From: Chloroflexota bacterium
GTDB lineage: Bacteria; Chloroflexota; Dehalococcoidia; GIF9; UBA5629
Direction: 5' to 3'
Assembly (NCBI GenBank): GCA_016865855.1
Contig: VGNX01000004.1
Location: forward strand, 1-64,000
Length of the DNA stretch: 64,000 bases
Below are positions 8,666 through 16,780 of the stretch, in pieces (within the stretch, counting starts at the first letter, position 1; each line of letters starts with the position of its first letter). Position numbers and translations under genes: made by a program. The notes under the pieces were generated by a model. That model saw only the letters and a list, made by a program, of their open reading frames with translations, did not search any database and was not told the origin of the DNA.

Positions 8666-9916
8666 ATGGGCACTAAGGCTGTAGCTGTCCACAAACAAAT
8701 GTGGTATGAAGAGGGTGAGCTGCAGTTGACATTCCCCGAGTCATGGGAGGTAGTGCCGTGCCTGATGAATGGGCACGACGCTCTCCAGATAACGCCGGAA
8801 AAGATAAGGGCTGCCTTTGATAATTCTATAGGCAGTCCTAAGCTCAGAGAACTCGCCAGAGGGAAAAATGAGGTGGCAATAATCTTCGATGATATCTCGC
8901 GTCCTACAAGAGTCGCCGATTTGGTCCCTTACGTCCTGGAAGAATTAGAGGCAGCAGGCATTCCTGATGGGGCTATCAGATTCATCTGTGCTACCGGTGC
9001 CCACGGCGCTCATACCTTTCAGGATTTTCAGAAGAAGCTAGGCAAGGAGATAATGGATAGGTTCCCGGTTTACAACCATAATGCATACGAGAACTGCACG
9101 TATGTCGGCGAGACTTCGAGAGGGACCAAACTTTCTGTTAATTCCGAGGTAATGAGCTGTGGCTTGAAAATCGGCATTGGCTCGGTAATCCCTCATGGTC
9201 AGACTGGTTTTGGCGGCGGCGGAAAAATTATCCTACCCGGCATAGCCTCTATGGACTCGATTGAGGCCTTTCATTTGTTGGAGATAAAAGCTAAGGAAGC
9301 TGGGCAGGGAAATATCGTAGGTCCGGGCAATTATGCTGAAAATCCTATGGTGCAGGATTTTAACGAGGCAGCAAAGATGGTAGGTCTCGACTTCAAGATT
9401 GACACCATAATCAACGGTAGAGGAGAACCCTGTGCCATATTTATGGGTGAGCCTCAAACTGAATACTATAAGGCTGTGCAATTTGCAGTGCCGCACTATG
9501 CTACGAAAGCTGTCCCGGGAGCCGATGTTGTCGTGGTCAATAGCTATAGCAAAGGCAATGAAGCCATAGTCGGCTTGCTGATAGGCATACCGATGTTGAT
9601 AGGGAAGGGCGGTGACCTGGTATTAATCATGGATTGCCCGGCCGGCCAGGTGGTGCATTATTTGCTGGGTAGTTTTGGCAAAAGCAGAAGAGGACGCTTG
9701 TTTAGCGCGGTTAATTTTCAGCTACCGTGGTTAAAAAGGTTTGTGGTGTTGTCGCCACAGTTTGAGAAATCTATGACCGATTGGCTGGCTATACCTGATA
9801 CTATATGGGTAAAAAGCTGGCCTGAGGTTATGGATATTCTTAAGCAGGATTTTCCAGGTGGTGCCAAGGTGGCGGTTATTCCTGATGGCACTATTCAGTA
9901 CCTGTTGTGGTCTTAG
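8666..9916 (+). CDS. LarA-family protein (nickel-pincer lactate racemase homologue, DUF2088)
   Basis: About 416 residues from ATG 8666; an in-frame TTG at 8648 also exists and neither has a clear ribosome site. LarA landmarks are present: DDISRPTR at 75-82, the GAHGAH loop around residues 111-116, and HGQTGFGGGGKIILPG with His177 and Lys187, the lysine that carries the nickel-pincer nucleotide in LarA. Members interconvert lactate or other 2-hydroxyacid enantiomers. Cofactor genes larB, larC and larE are not in this window. A LUD protein and a LutBA-type fusion follow on the same strand, which suggests a hydroxyacid-utilisation set (inference). Confidence 0.82.
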   Translation: MGTKAVAVHKQMWYEEGELQLTFPESWEVVPCLMNGHDALQITPEKIRAAFDNSIGSPKLRELARGKNEVAIIFDDISRPTRVADLVPYVLEELEAAGIPDGAIRFICATGAHGAHTFQDFQKKLGKEIMDRFPVYNHNAYENCTYVGETSRGTKLSVNSEVMSCGLKIGIGSVIPHGQTGFGGGGKIILPGIASMDSIEAFHLLEIKAKEAGQGNIVGPGNYAENPMVQDFNEAAKMVGLDFKIDTIINGRGEPCAIFMGEPQTEYYKAVQFAVPHYATKAVPGADVVVVNSYSKGNEAIVGLLIGIPMLIGKGGDLVLIMDCPAGQVVHYLLGSFGKSRRGRLFSAVNFQLPWLKRFVVLSPQFEKSMTDWLAIPDTIWVKSWPEVMDILKQDFPGGAKVAVIPDGTIQYLLWS

Positions 9917-9943
9917 CTTTGCAGTTTCTAAAGGAGGCTGGAC

Positions 9944-10669
9944 ATGACTGCAGCAACTACCGAACTTATGGAGCAATTTAAAGCAGAGGCTTCCAGGGCT
10001 GGTGTTGTGGTGCATGAGGCCAGAGATGCAGAGGAGACAAGGAATTGTGTGCTGATGCTGGCGCAGGAACGTAATGTGAGATGTGTAGTTAAGTCGAAGT
10101 CTAAAGTGGCTGGTGAGATTGGGTTGAGAGAGCACCTTGAAAAGGCTGGCATCGGGGTAAAAGAAACTGACCTTGAGGAGTGGATTGCGCAGCTGGCCGG
10201 GCAGACGACGGTTAGGCAAAGAACCATTGAGCAGGTGGCTGAGCTTATATCTCAGGGGATAGGTGAGAAGCTGAAATCTGACCCTAAGGTTCTATTAAGC
10301 GCTGCTCACCGTGCATTAAGGCAATCTTGTATTGATGCCGACATGGGTATATCAGAGGCTGATTTTGCCATAGCTGAGACCGGAACTTTGGTTATCGTGG
10401 GCAATGAAGGAAATACTCGTTTGGTGGCTGTTTTGCCTCGTATGCATGTGACGATGGTTGACTGTGAAAACCTTGTTCCAACTTTGGATGATGCTGCTGC
10501 CAGGCTTAAGTCGCTTGCCAAGAAGGCACCAGGTCAGAGAATGCTGAGCTATGTTACTTATATCACCGGCAGAAACACTACTGCCGATATACCTGGAGCC
10601 ATATTCGTCAGGGCTCAAGGCCCTGAAGAAGAGCATATCGTGCTGGTACACAAGGATGTGGGTAAATGA
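9944..10669 (+). CDS. LUD-domain protein (LutC-like position)
   Basis: A 241-residue LUD domain (formerly DUF162) with an AAAGGAGG ribosome site. The core GISEADFAIAETGTLVIVGNEGNTRL is the family's signature, where the AETGT segment lines the nucleotide-sugar or substrate site. It is strikingly similar along its whole length to the N-terminal LUD part of the next gene, far closer than LutC and LutB normally are, so it looks like a duplicated and trimmed copy. It has no Fe-S motifs of its own. It probably works with the neighbouring Fe-S protein in hydroxyacid oxidation. Confidence 0.85.
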   Translation: MTAATTELMEQFKAEASRAGVVVHEARDAEETRNCVLMLAQERNVRCVVKSKSKVAGEIGLREHLEKAGIGVKETDLEEWIAQLAGQTTVRQRTIEQVAELISQGIGEKLKSDPKVLLSAAHRALRQSCIDADMGISEADFAIAETGTLVIVGNEGNTRLVAVLPRMHVTMVDCENLVPTLDDAAARLKSLAKKAPGQRMLSYVTYITGRNTTADIPGAIFVRAQGPEEEHIVLVHKDVGK

Positions 10670-10704
10670 GACGGTTTGAGATTGGTTGCCCGTTTATTAA
10701 CCAG

Positions 10705-10731
10705 TGTAGTTGCGACCTTTTAAGGTCGCTA
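10705..10731. repeat. Partial family-A hairpin
   Basis: A single hairpin (GCGACC, four-base TTTT loop, GGTCGC) preceded by GTAG, matching half of the two-hairpin family-A repeat found elsewhere in the window. It lies between the LUD gene and the LutBA-like fusion, where it could also attenuate read-through. Confidence 0.6.
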
Positions 10732-10790
10732 GGGTGGGGCTTAGGCCAAAAAGGGCGAAAGCATTACGGTCATGCAATGCGAGGTGCAAT

Positions 10791-12944
10791 ATGAGCAGAG
10801 CAATGGCTAAGCGGGTACACAAGGCATTGGCGGATGAGAATTTACAGGCTGCTCTTACTAGATTGATGGCTCTGATTAAAATAGCTCGCCAGATAGCATT
10901 TACCGGCGTTGATTTTGATTCTTTAAGCAAGGAAATCCGTAGCGTTAAAGAGAACTCCATTGCTAATCTTCCACAGCTTGTGGAGCAGTTCAAGACAGAA
11001 GCTAGCAGGGCTGGTGCCGTGGTCTATGAAGCCAAAAATGCTGAAGATGCCAATAATTATCTGCTTAAGCTGTCGCAGGAACGCAATGTGAAACATATCG
11101 TCAAGTCGAAATCGATGTTGGGTGAGGAAATTGGATTGAGAGAGCATCTTGAGAAAGCTGGCATTGAGGTAACGGAGACTGACATCGGTGAGTGGATTGT
11201 CCAGCTAGCTGGAGAAAGGCCAGCGCATATAGTAGGGCCAGCGATACATAAGACTATTGAGCAGGTGGCTGAGCTTATATCCAGGGCAACTGGTGAGAAA
11301 TTGGAGCCTGACCCTAAGCTTCTGCTGAATGCCTCGCGCCGTGCCTTAAGGCAATCCTATATAGATGCCGACATGGGTATTTCAGGGGCTAATATTGCCA
11401 TAGCTGAGACCGGAACCTTAGTCATCGTGACCAATGAGGGGAATGGCTGCATGGCGACCACTTTACCTCCTGTTCATGTGGCGGTGGTTGGCTATGAAAA
11501 GATAGTTTCCAGCTGGGAGGATGCTGCTGCCATATTCATGCTTCTCAGCAGATCCGTCGTGGGTATGAAGATGCCAGTATATATCTCTCATATCACTGGC
11601 CCCAGTTATACTGACGCTATTCCGGGGGCGCCATTGTTGGGTGCTGGTGGCCCCGGTGAAGTTCATATTGTCCTGGTGGATAACGGCCGCTGGCGAATGA
11701 GGGAATCTGTTGACTTCAGAGAGGCATTATATTGCATTAAGTGTGGTGCCTGCCTTAATGTCTGCCCGGTTTTCGCCTCGCTCGCTGGCCAGACCTACGG
11801 CTACATATACCAGGGTGGTATTGGCGCTATATTGACGGCATTTTTACATGGCATGGACAAGGCGGAAGACGTAGCGAGCTTATGCCTGGACTGCATGGCC
11901 TGTAAGGAAGCTTGCCCTGCCCGAATTGATATACCGCGAATGATAACGCGGTTAAGAGCCAAGCTGGAACAAGAAAAAGGTTTGCCGTGGATGAGCAAGA
12001 TAGTCTATCGAAGCATCTTGAGGCACCCGCAGAGATTGGATAGAGCGGTAAAAATTGGCGCATTCTTGCAGCGGCCGTTTACTGATAAGGACTCTGTGGT
12101 TAGGCGTCTTCCTTACCCGTTGAATTCGCTGACTCAGGCTATTAGCCTTCCAGCGCTATCCTATCAGCCGTTACGCGACAGGTTAAAGGATTACTCGTCG
12201 CCCAGAGCGGTTGATAAGCCTAAGGTGGCTTTTTATTCCGGTTGCATTGCCGCCTATGCCTATCCTGAAATTGGTGAAGATGTGCTGAAGGTCTTGAAAG
12301 AATGCGGTGCTGAGCCTTATTACCCGGTGGGGCAGGCATGTTGTGGTGCTCCGGCATTTTTTGGTGGCGATGCTGAAACCGCCTTGAGTTTAGCCAAAAC
12401 AAACATTGCTGCTCTTGAGGAGATGAACCTGGATTATATCGTTACCGTATGCCCCGGCTGTGCCGCTGTGCTGCAGCAGAAGTATCTAGAGTTGACTGCT
12501 GCCGAGCCAGAGTTGAACAGGCGAGCCAGAGCCATATCTAGCAAAATTCGTGATTTCTCGCAGCTAGTCGTTGAACTCACCCCATCGGCGGAGAAAAAAC
12601 CCTCGCGAGGCCAGAAGGTTACTTACCACGACCCCTGTCATTTGAAACGAGGGATAAGCATCTTCAGTGAACCCAGGCAGCTTCTCGAAAGGGAGGGCTT
12701 CGAACTGGTGGAGATGGCTGATGCTGATGTCTGCTGTGGCTTTGGTGGCCATGTTGTGCTTGCCTACCCGGAGCTATCTGCGTCGGTCCTGAAGCGGAAG
12801 CTGGATAACATAGAAGCCGCCGGTGTTGACACTGTGGTTACCAACTGCCTACCTTGCGTTCTCCAGCTCAGAGGCGGTCTAGACAAGCGCCAAAGCAAAG
12901 TCAAAGTAATGCACAGTGCCGAACTTCTGGCGAGGTCCTTGTAA
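10791..12944 (+). CDS. LutB/LutA-type fusion: LUD, ferredoxin and two CCG domains
   Basis: I start it at ATG 10791 because GAGGTG lies five bases upstream; the frame stays open further 5' but through repeat-like DNA. The 717 residues carry a helical N terminus, a LUD domain (about 60-290), two 4Fe-4S motifs (CIKCGACLNVCP near 314 and CLDCMACKEACP near 364), then two cysteine-rich CCG modules (CCGAP near 517 and CPGC near 554; DPCHLKRG near 613 and CCGFGG near 648). CCG modules of this kind in LutA, GlpC and HdrB hold special Fe-S clusters. LutB and LutA are usually separate proteins; here one chain combines them. Likely a lactate or other 2-hydroxyacid dehydrogenase passing electrons to quinone or another Fe-S partner; the substrate is inferred from the LarA neighbour. 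Confidence 0.85.
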   Translation: MSRAMAKRVHKALADENLQAALTRLMALIKIARQIAFTGVDFDSLSKEIRSVKENSIANLPQLVEQFKTEASRAGAVVYEAKNAEDANNYLLKLSQERNVKHIVKSKSMLGEEIGLREHLEKAGIEVTETDIGEWIVQLAGERPAHIVGPAIHKTIEQVAELISRATGEKLEPDPKLLLNASRRALRQSYIDADMGISGANIAIAETGTLVIVTNEGNGCMATTLPPVHVAVVGYEKIVSSWEDAAAIFMLLSRSVVGMKMPVYISHITGPSYTDAIPGAPLLGAGGPGEVHIVLVDNGRWRMRESVDFREALYCIKCGACLNVCPVFASLAGQTYGYIYQGGIGAILTAFLHGMDKAEDVASLCLDCMACKEACPARIDIPRMITRLRAKLEQEKGLPWMSKIVYRSILRHPQRLDRAVKIGAFLQRPFTDKDSVVRRLPYPLNSLTQAISLPALSYQPLRDRLKDYSSPRAVDKPKVAFYSGCIAAYAYPEIGEDVLKVLKECGAEPYYPVGQACCGAPAFFGGDAETALSLAKTNIAALEEMNLDYIVTVCPGCAAVLQQKYLELTAAEPELNRRARAISSKIRDFSQLVVELTPSAEKKPSRGQKVTYHDPCHLKRGISIFSEPRQLLEREGFELVEMADADVCCGFGGHVVLAYPELSASVLKRKLDNIEAAGVDTVVTNCLPCVLQLRGGLDKRQSKVKVMHSAELLARSL

Positions 12945-13123
12945 GTAACGTGGTTGGGTTAGGTGTCTAGTGAACAATCTGACGACTTAGTACCTTGTCC
13001 ATGCATAAACCAAAAACAGAGCGCCATCAGATAGGACGGACCGGAAGAAGTTGAAAATCAAGTCCAGCCTCAAGAGTGGCCGCCTCTTTCAGTCTGACTG
13101 CAATAACATGGCGGGCAGTGCTC

Positions 13124-13783
13124 TCAGATTAAGCTTGCCCGTTTGAGTTCTTTCACTATGGTCGCTGTGTCTTCGGCTTCCATAAAGTCAGCCAGCGCAT
13201 ATTTCTTACCGATTCCATTCAAAGAAGTACCGATAAACAAACTCTTCACCTCATCTGCTATCCAGTACCGATCGTGAAAGTCCTTTGTCATTTTATGGAC
13301 GACATTGATTTCGGGGTTCAGGTCTATCAAAACAGACTTGATATCCTTATACAATGCTCTATCGTGGTCCGGTTTCGTGATGAATCTTACCATGGCAACC
13401 TTGGGAATAACTAAGCCAAAGATTTCTCTAAATGTACCTAGATACTCCTCTCTATCGGATGGCTTCACCGAGAAAAAGTACTGATCTACGATTGTCAGAT
13501 CCTTTGAGGGTGATAAGACTTGCAAGTAATTGCTCAGAACTTTGATATGCAGGTCTATGCTGCCCATCTTTGGAAGAACCGCTTCTTGAAGTCTCTCTAG
13601 TGAGAGGATGTACCTTGGCCCTTTCTCCATGATCAGTTTGTGGCACATCTCCAAACAGTAAGTGTCAACATCGAGTATATAAACCTCAATACCACGCTGT
13701 TGTAGACGATTGCCCAATTCCTTCAAGAGTTTTGCCTCAATGGGTTTGTCAGACTTTAGTGTTAGCGTCTCTCGATACATCAT
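13124..13783 (-). CDS. Phospholipase-D-like (MIT C-terminal type) domain protein
   Basis: A 219-residue protein. The start is the first of two ATGs at 13783, preceded by AAGGAGG at good spacing. The C-terminal half has HDRYW at 170-174 and FIGTSLNGIGKKYAL at about 183-197, a single half-site resembling the PLD-like domain found after MIT domains and in some bacterial accessory proteins. A canonical HKD lysine is not present. The N-terminal half is unrecognised. It is the last gene of a minus-strand cluster with a methyltransferase-endonuclease fusion, a context suggesting genome defence or mobile-element biology (inference). Confidence 0.65.
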   Translation of the reverse strand: MMYRETLTLKSDKPIEAKLLKELGNRLQQRGIEVYILDVDTYCLEMCHKLIMEKGPRYILSLERLQEAVLPKMGSIDLHIKVLSNYLQVLSPSKDLTIVDQYFFSVKPSDREEYLGTFREIFGLVIPKVAMVRFITKPDHDRALYKDIKSVLIDLNPEINVVHKMTKDFHDRYWIADEVKSLFIGTSLNGIGKKYALADFMEAEDTATIVKELKRASLI

Positions 13784-13860
13784 ATGTAGGCCTCCTTTGT
13801 AGTGGTGACCGTATTGCACTTTCCACGAGTTGCCACAATAATGAAGCACGGGATACTTCG

Positions 13861-14298
13861 TTACAATGTGACCCTTTCCTTTAGTTTTTCTAGGCGGTCA
13901 AGTAAACGCAAGCTACTCGTTGACGTTTGAGGTAGTTTCCAAAAAACAGAATCAAACCACTTCGTACAGACTTCATATGCTCCCTTATAGTTCTTTTGTT
14001 TTGAGTATAAGACCGCTAATCGTTCATAGCAGACTGGCAAGTCAACGCCACCTTGAATCGCGGTTTCCGGTATTCGAATTTCCCTTTCTACGTCTCCTCG
14101 TTCCTTCATTTCCATTGCCTTGCCATAAAGACTCTCGGAAAGAGCCATTACTTTGGGTGCTTCTTTATAGTAGTCTGGAAAAAGTTCTCTAGAGACCTCC
14201 ACTGCTTCAGCATAGTTTTGCTTACAAAGGTCAAGGAATTCCCGTTTACGGTCTTGTTCCAGGAGTTCAACCATTTTCGCTTTTAGTGTGCTCGTCAT
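13861..14298 (-). CDS. Small helical (TPR-like) protein, unknown
   Basis: A 145-residue protein from ATG 14298, which has AGGAGAGGA directly upstream; the frame extends further 5' without a good start. It is all-helical in appearance, with segments like LPVCYERLAVLYSKQKNYKGAYEVCTKWF that resemble a tetratricopeptide pair. No catalytic motif. It lies 77 bp upstream of the PLD-like gene on the same strand, so the two may be partners. Confidence 0.6.
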   Translation of the reverse strand: MTSTLKAKMVELLEQDRKREFLDLCKQNYAEAVEVSRELFPDYYKEAPKVMALSESLYGKAMEMKERGDVEREIRIPETAIQGGVDLPVCYERLAVLYSKQKNYKGAYEVCTKWFDSVFWKLPQTSTSSLRLLDRLEKLKERVTL

Positions 14299-14377
14299 TC
14301 CTCTCCTTATGTAGGTACAGTTTGACATAGCGGTTTGAGCCATTGCGACAAGGACTATGCACGACAGGACAAACTGG

Positions 14378-14530
14378 CTACTTAAGCAGCTTCCGCAATG
14401 ACCTACCGGTAGCTTTGCCGGCTGCCCGTCTTGCTACACGTTTACCTACCTTGCCTTTCTTGACTGCGTTAACGTCACCCAGGAGCCGTGCTGCTTTATA
14501 AAGAAATCCCCTTGTCTTTCCGATGCTCAT
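14378..14530 (-). CDS. 50-residue basic conserved small protein
   Basis: A short gene from ATG 14530 (GGGAGAAG ribosome site) to TAG at 14378. The 50 residues are strongly basic: they open MSIGKTRGFLYKAARLLGDV, continue NAVKKGKVGKRVARR and finish with AAGKATGRSLRKLLK. I recognise this pattern (MSIGK...GDVNAV.KGK.GKR..RR..GKATGR) as a small conserved hypothetical family found in many bacteria and often placed among restriction or phage genes. The role is unknown; nucleic-acid binding is plausible from charge. Confidence 0.75.
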   Translation of the reverse strand: MSIGKTRGFLYKAARLLGDVNAVKKGKVGKRVARRAAGKATGRSLRKLLK

Positions 14531-14545
14531 AACTTCTCCCCATGT

Positions 14546-14908
14546 TCAGCGTTGTTTCTTTCTCACCAGTTTTCTGGCCTTCTCGAAGCCGCTATATGTC
14601 AACATGAACAGACATCCGTCCACGTGATAAATATAGTCACGTCTACAAAGACGCTTGAACGCTTCAACGTATTTGGCAGCATAAGCAGGGTCGTTGGTGT
14701 CAAGAAATTCCTTGTTTCCCACCCTTACCCAAGGTCCTGGGATTTCGTTAAGAGACATGAGTAAAAACTGGCCATGATGAGCGGAAGCTCTTAGTAATTC
14801 GCTCTCCGTCTCAGAAAGCCTTCTCTTCTTGTATTCCTCTACGGCCTTTCCACCTGCATGAGCAGCCTGACATAAAGCCACGCAAGCTGCAATAATCTCC
14901 ATAATCAT
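14546..14908 (-). CDS. Hypothetical small protein
   Basis: A 120-residue protein starting at ATG 14908 after a G-rich ribosome site. It has a short hydrophobic N terminus (IIAACVALCQAAHAGG), a basic KKRR stretch, then a soluble domain including SETESELLRASAHHGQFLLMS and a winged-helix-like end (FKRLCRRDYIYHVDGCLFMLTYSGFEKARKLV). No family recognised. It sits 15 bp upstream of the 50-residue basic gene and 51 bp downstream of the methyltransferase fusion, so it is probably co-transcribed with both. Confidence 0.6.
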   Translation of the reverse strand: MIMEIIAACVALCQAAHAGGKAVEEYKKRRLSETESELLRASAHHGQFLLMSLNEIPGPWVRVGNKEFLDTNDPAYAAKYVEAFKRLCRRDYIYHVDGCLFMLTYSGFEKARKLVRKKQR

Positions 14909-14959
14909 AATCCACCCCCCATGTTTCCCTCGGTCCGGTAAGCTCTTCGTCTCCCGTGG

Positions 14960-16444
14960 TTAGATAGTAAATTTCTGCTGGTCTTCTGTACTTACCCGTC
15001 GCCGTTGCGCTCGCTTGAATGTCGCTGTCGGCGCCATGCGTGGGTACTGGGCTTCTTTCCCCTCCAGCAATTCTTTGATAGTAAGTATCTGTATCCGGGG
15101 GTACTGGTGACCCGGGAAGCTCTCTGGTTCGTAGAAACCACCAGCGGCAGCTTCCTGTAGCATGGGCTTTGTCGGCTCTTCCAGGGTGATGAGTATGCCG
15201 ATGGGAGACTTCTCCCGCTCCAGAACGCCCTTCAAGTCACGGACATAGGCGGCATTGATATGACCGCTTTTTACTTGCACCACCACTGTCTTTGCTTTGC
15301 CACTGTTATCATCAAAGAAGTTGATATAGCCATCCACCCCACGGTCAGCGCCCTTGCGCTTGTCCTGTGCGGGTCGGGCATCAACTAGACCCAGAGCCCA
15401 CCACTCAAACTGATAGCGGTTTTCCTCTGTGAGTGCCCTGGCACTGGACAAGTCTTTAGGGTCACCGATAACCTCATAGGGGGAGAGGTCAGGGCCGAAG
15501 GTGTCATGAAGCCGGTGGCGCATAAGGCTGATGGCAAGGTGGGTAATATCTATGCCAATCCAGCGACGCTTGAGTCGTTCAGCCACGATAACAGTAGTCC
15601 CGCAGCCGCAGAAGGGGTCAAGTACTAGGCCACCATCATTACTGCTAGCTGCAATAATGCGTTCCAACAGGGCTTCAGGTTTTTCAGTGGGGAAGAGCTG
15701 TTTAATTGGAGGGACTCGTCCGATGTCCCATACATCATCTTGGCGAACACCAGTAGAATCTTCAGTTGCCATTTGTGAGGGTATTCGCCGGCCTGTTTCA
15801 TCATGACCGGAGATAATTTTTGCCGTACCAAATCGTTTTAGAGTCGATGGGGCACGTTCCATATAAAGCTGATTGAAGACTCTTTCGTTCTTTTGGGAAC
15901 GTGAATAGAAAAGCAGGATATCATGGTTTCTCTGGAAGGTGAATTTACCGCTGGGCCACTTTCGATAGTGCCAGATAATTTCATTAAGAAATTGTTTCGC
16001 CCCAAAAGTCGCATCCATTAGCATCTTCAAGTAGTGGCTGGCTGTGGGGTCGCAGTGCAGGTAGATACTCCCGGTTAGCTTAAGTACCCGGCGCAGCTCT
16101 ACCATCCGTTGCGCCATCATGGTAAGGTACGCCATCATGTCATTCTGGCCCAGAAACGCCCGCAGAGCTTGCAGCAAATCGGCCAGTTTCCTTGGCCCTT
16201 CCTTTACTACCTCTTGGTAGGCATACTCTGATTCCATACTCCAGTGCCAAGTATCCTCAAAGGCGGTAATCTGTGCCGCTGACTTCTCTCCACCTTTCTC
16301 TTGAAAGAGCACGTTGTAGGTGGCGTTGGAATTAAAGGGTGGGTCCAGGTAAATGAGGTCAACGGTCTCCGAAGCTACGTGTTCACGCAGGATATCGAGG
16401 TTATCCCCGAAGTAGAGCTTGTTTTTCCAATTGCCCGTCTCCAT
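14960..16444 (-). CDS. DNA methyltransferase fused to an Mrr-like PD-(D/E)XK domain
   Basis: A 494-residue protein. The N-terminal part is an amino-methyltransferase of the beta order: catalytic DPPF at 34-37 comes first, and the S-adenosylmethionine motif DPFCGCGTT (276-284) comes last. A second domain at about 340-440 has Glu347, Asp371 in RGVDG and QVK at 390-392, the spacing of an Mrr-type PD-(D/E)XK nuclease. Methylation and cleavage in one chain would make it a single-polypeptide restriction-modification enzyme, although the usual target-recognition region is short. It heads a minus-strand cluster of five genes. No separate restriction or specificity subunit is nearby. Methylated base (N4-C or N6-A) cannot be told from the motif alone. 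Confidence 0.8.
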   Translation of the reverse strand: METGNWKNKLYFGDNLDILREHVASETVDLIYLDPPFNSNATYNVLFQEKGGEKSAAQITAFEDTWHWSMESEYAYQEVVKEGPRKLADLLQALRAFLGQNDMMAYLTMMAQRMVELRRVLKLTGSIYLHCDPTASHYLKMLMDATFGAKQFLNEIIWHYRKWPSGKFTFQRNHDILLFYSRSQKNERVFNQLYMERAPSTLKRFGTAKIISGHDETGRRIPSQMATEDSTGVRQDDVWDIGRVPPIKQLFPTEKPEALLERIIAASSNDGGLVLDPFCGCGTTVIVAERLKRRWIGIDITHLAISLMRHRLHDTFGPDLSPYEVIGDPKDLSSARALTEENRYQFEWWALGLVDARPAQDKRKGADRGVDGYINFFDDNSGKAKTVVVQVKSGHINAAYVRDLKGVLEREKSPIGILITLEEPTKPMLQEAAAGGFYEPESFPGHQYPRIQILTIKELLEGKEAQYPRMAPTATFKRAQRRRVSTEDQQKFTI

Positions 16445-16780
16445 AAGGTCTCTCCATTCGGCGGCTAATCTTCGTAACTTTCGATCATGCTTGGTTTTGT
16501 GAGTATTCTACCCCCATTTCACGCCTTTTAGCAACAAGACGACAAATGGGGGTTGCAATTTTTAGCATGGCGAAAACCGCCACCTAGCTTGGGCACAATG
16601 ACCACCTGCTCAACAAAACTGACTTTTACCTCGGTCAAAGTTAAGCGAACTGTGTGAGCTACAGACCAGTTGTTCCTCGGTTATTGGGCTAGTTAGCCAC
16701 CTTGACAGCAAGTGAGCTGGGATTTAACATAGCGACGGCATTTGACTTTGATTGGTACACAATTCGAAAGGTGGTGAATT
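16445..16780. other. Intergenic region between divergent genes
   Basis: About 335 bp separating the methyltransferase fusion from the DinB-like gene. The only clear structure is a 9-bp inverted repeat (CCCCCATTT at 16511-16519 and AAATGGGGG at 16544-16552) with a 24-base loop. Its arms could pair in RNA or bind a dimeric protein. I see no small gene. Confidence 0.5.

Noticed and set aside
9731-10219. 162-codon minus-strand frame opposite larA/LUD genes
   Set aside because: Mirror of two strong plus-strand genes with intact motifs.
10710-10790. N-terminal extension of the LutBA-like fusion
   Set aside because: The extra 27 codons run through a family-A hairpin; a proper ribosome site precedes ATG 10791.
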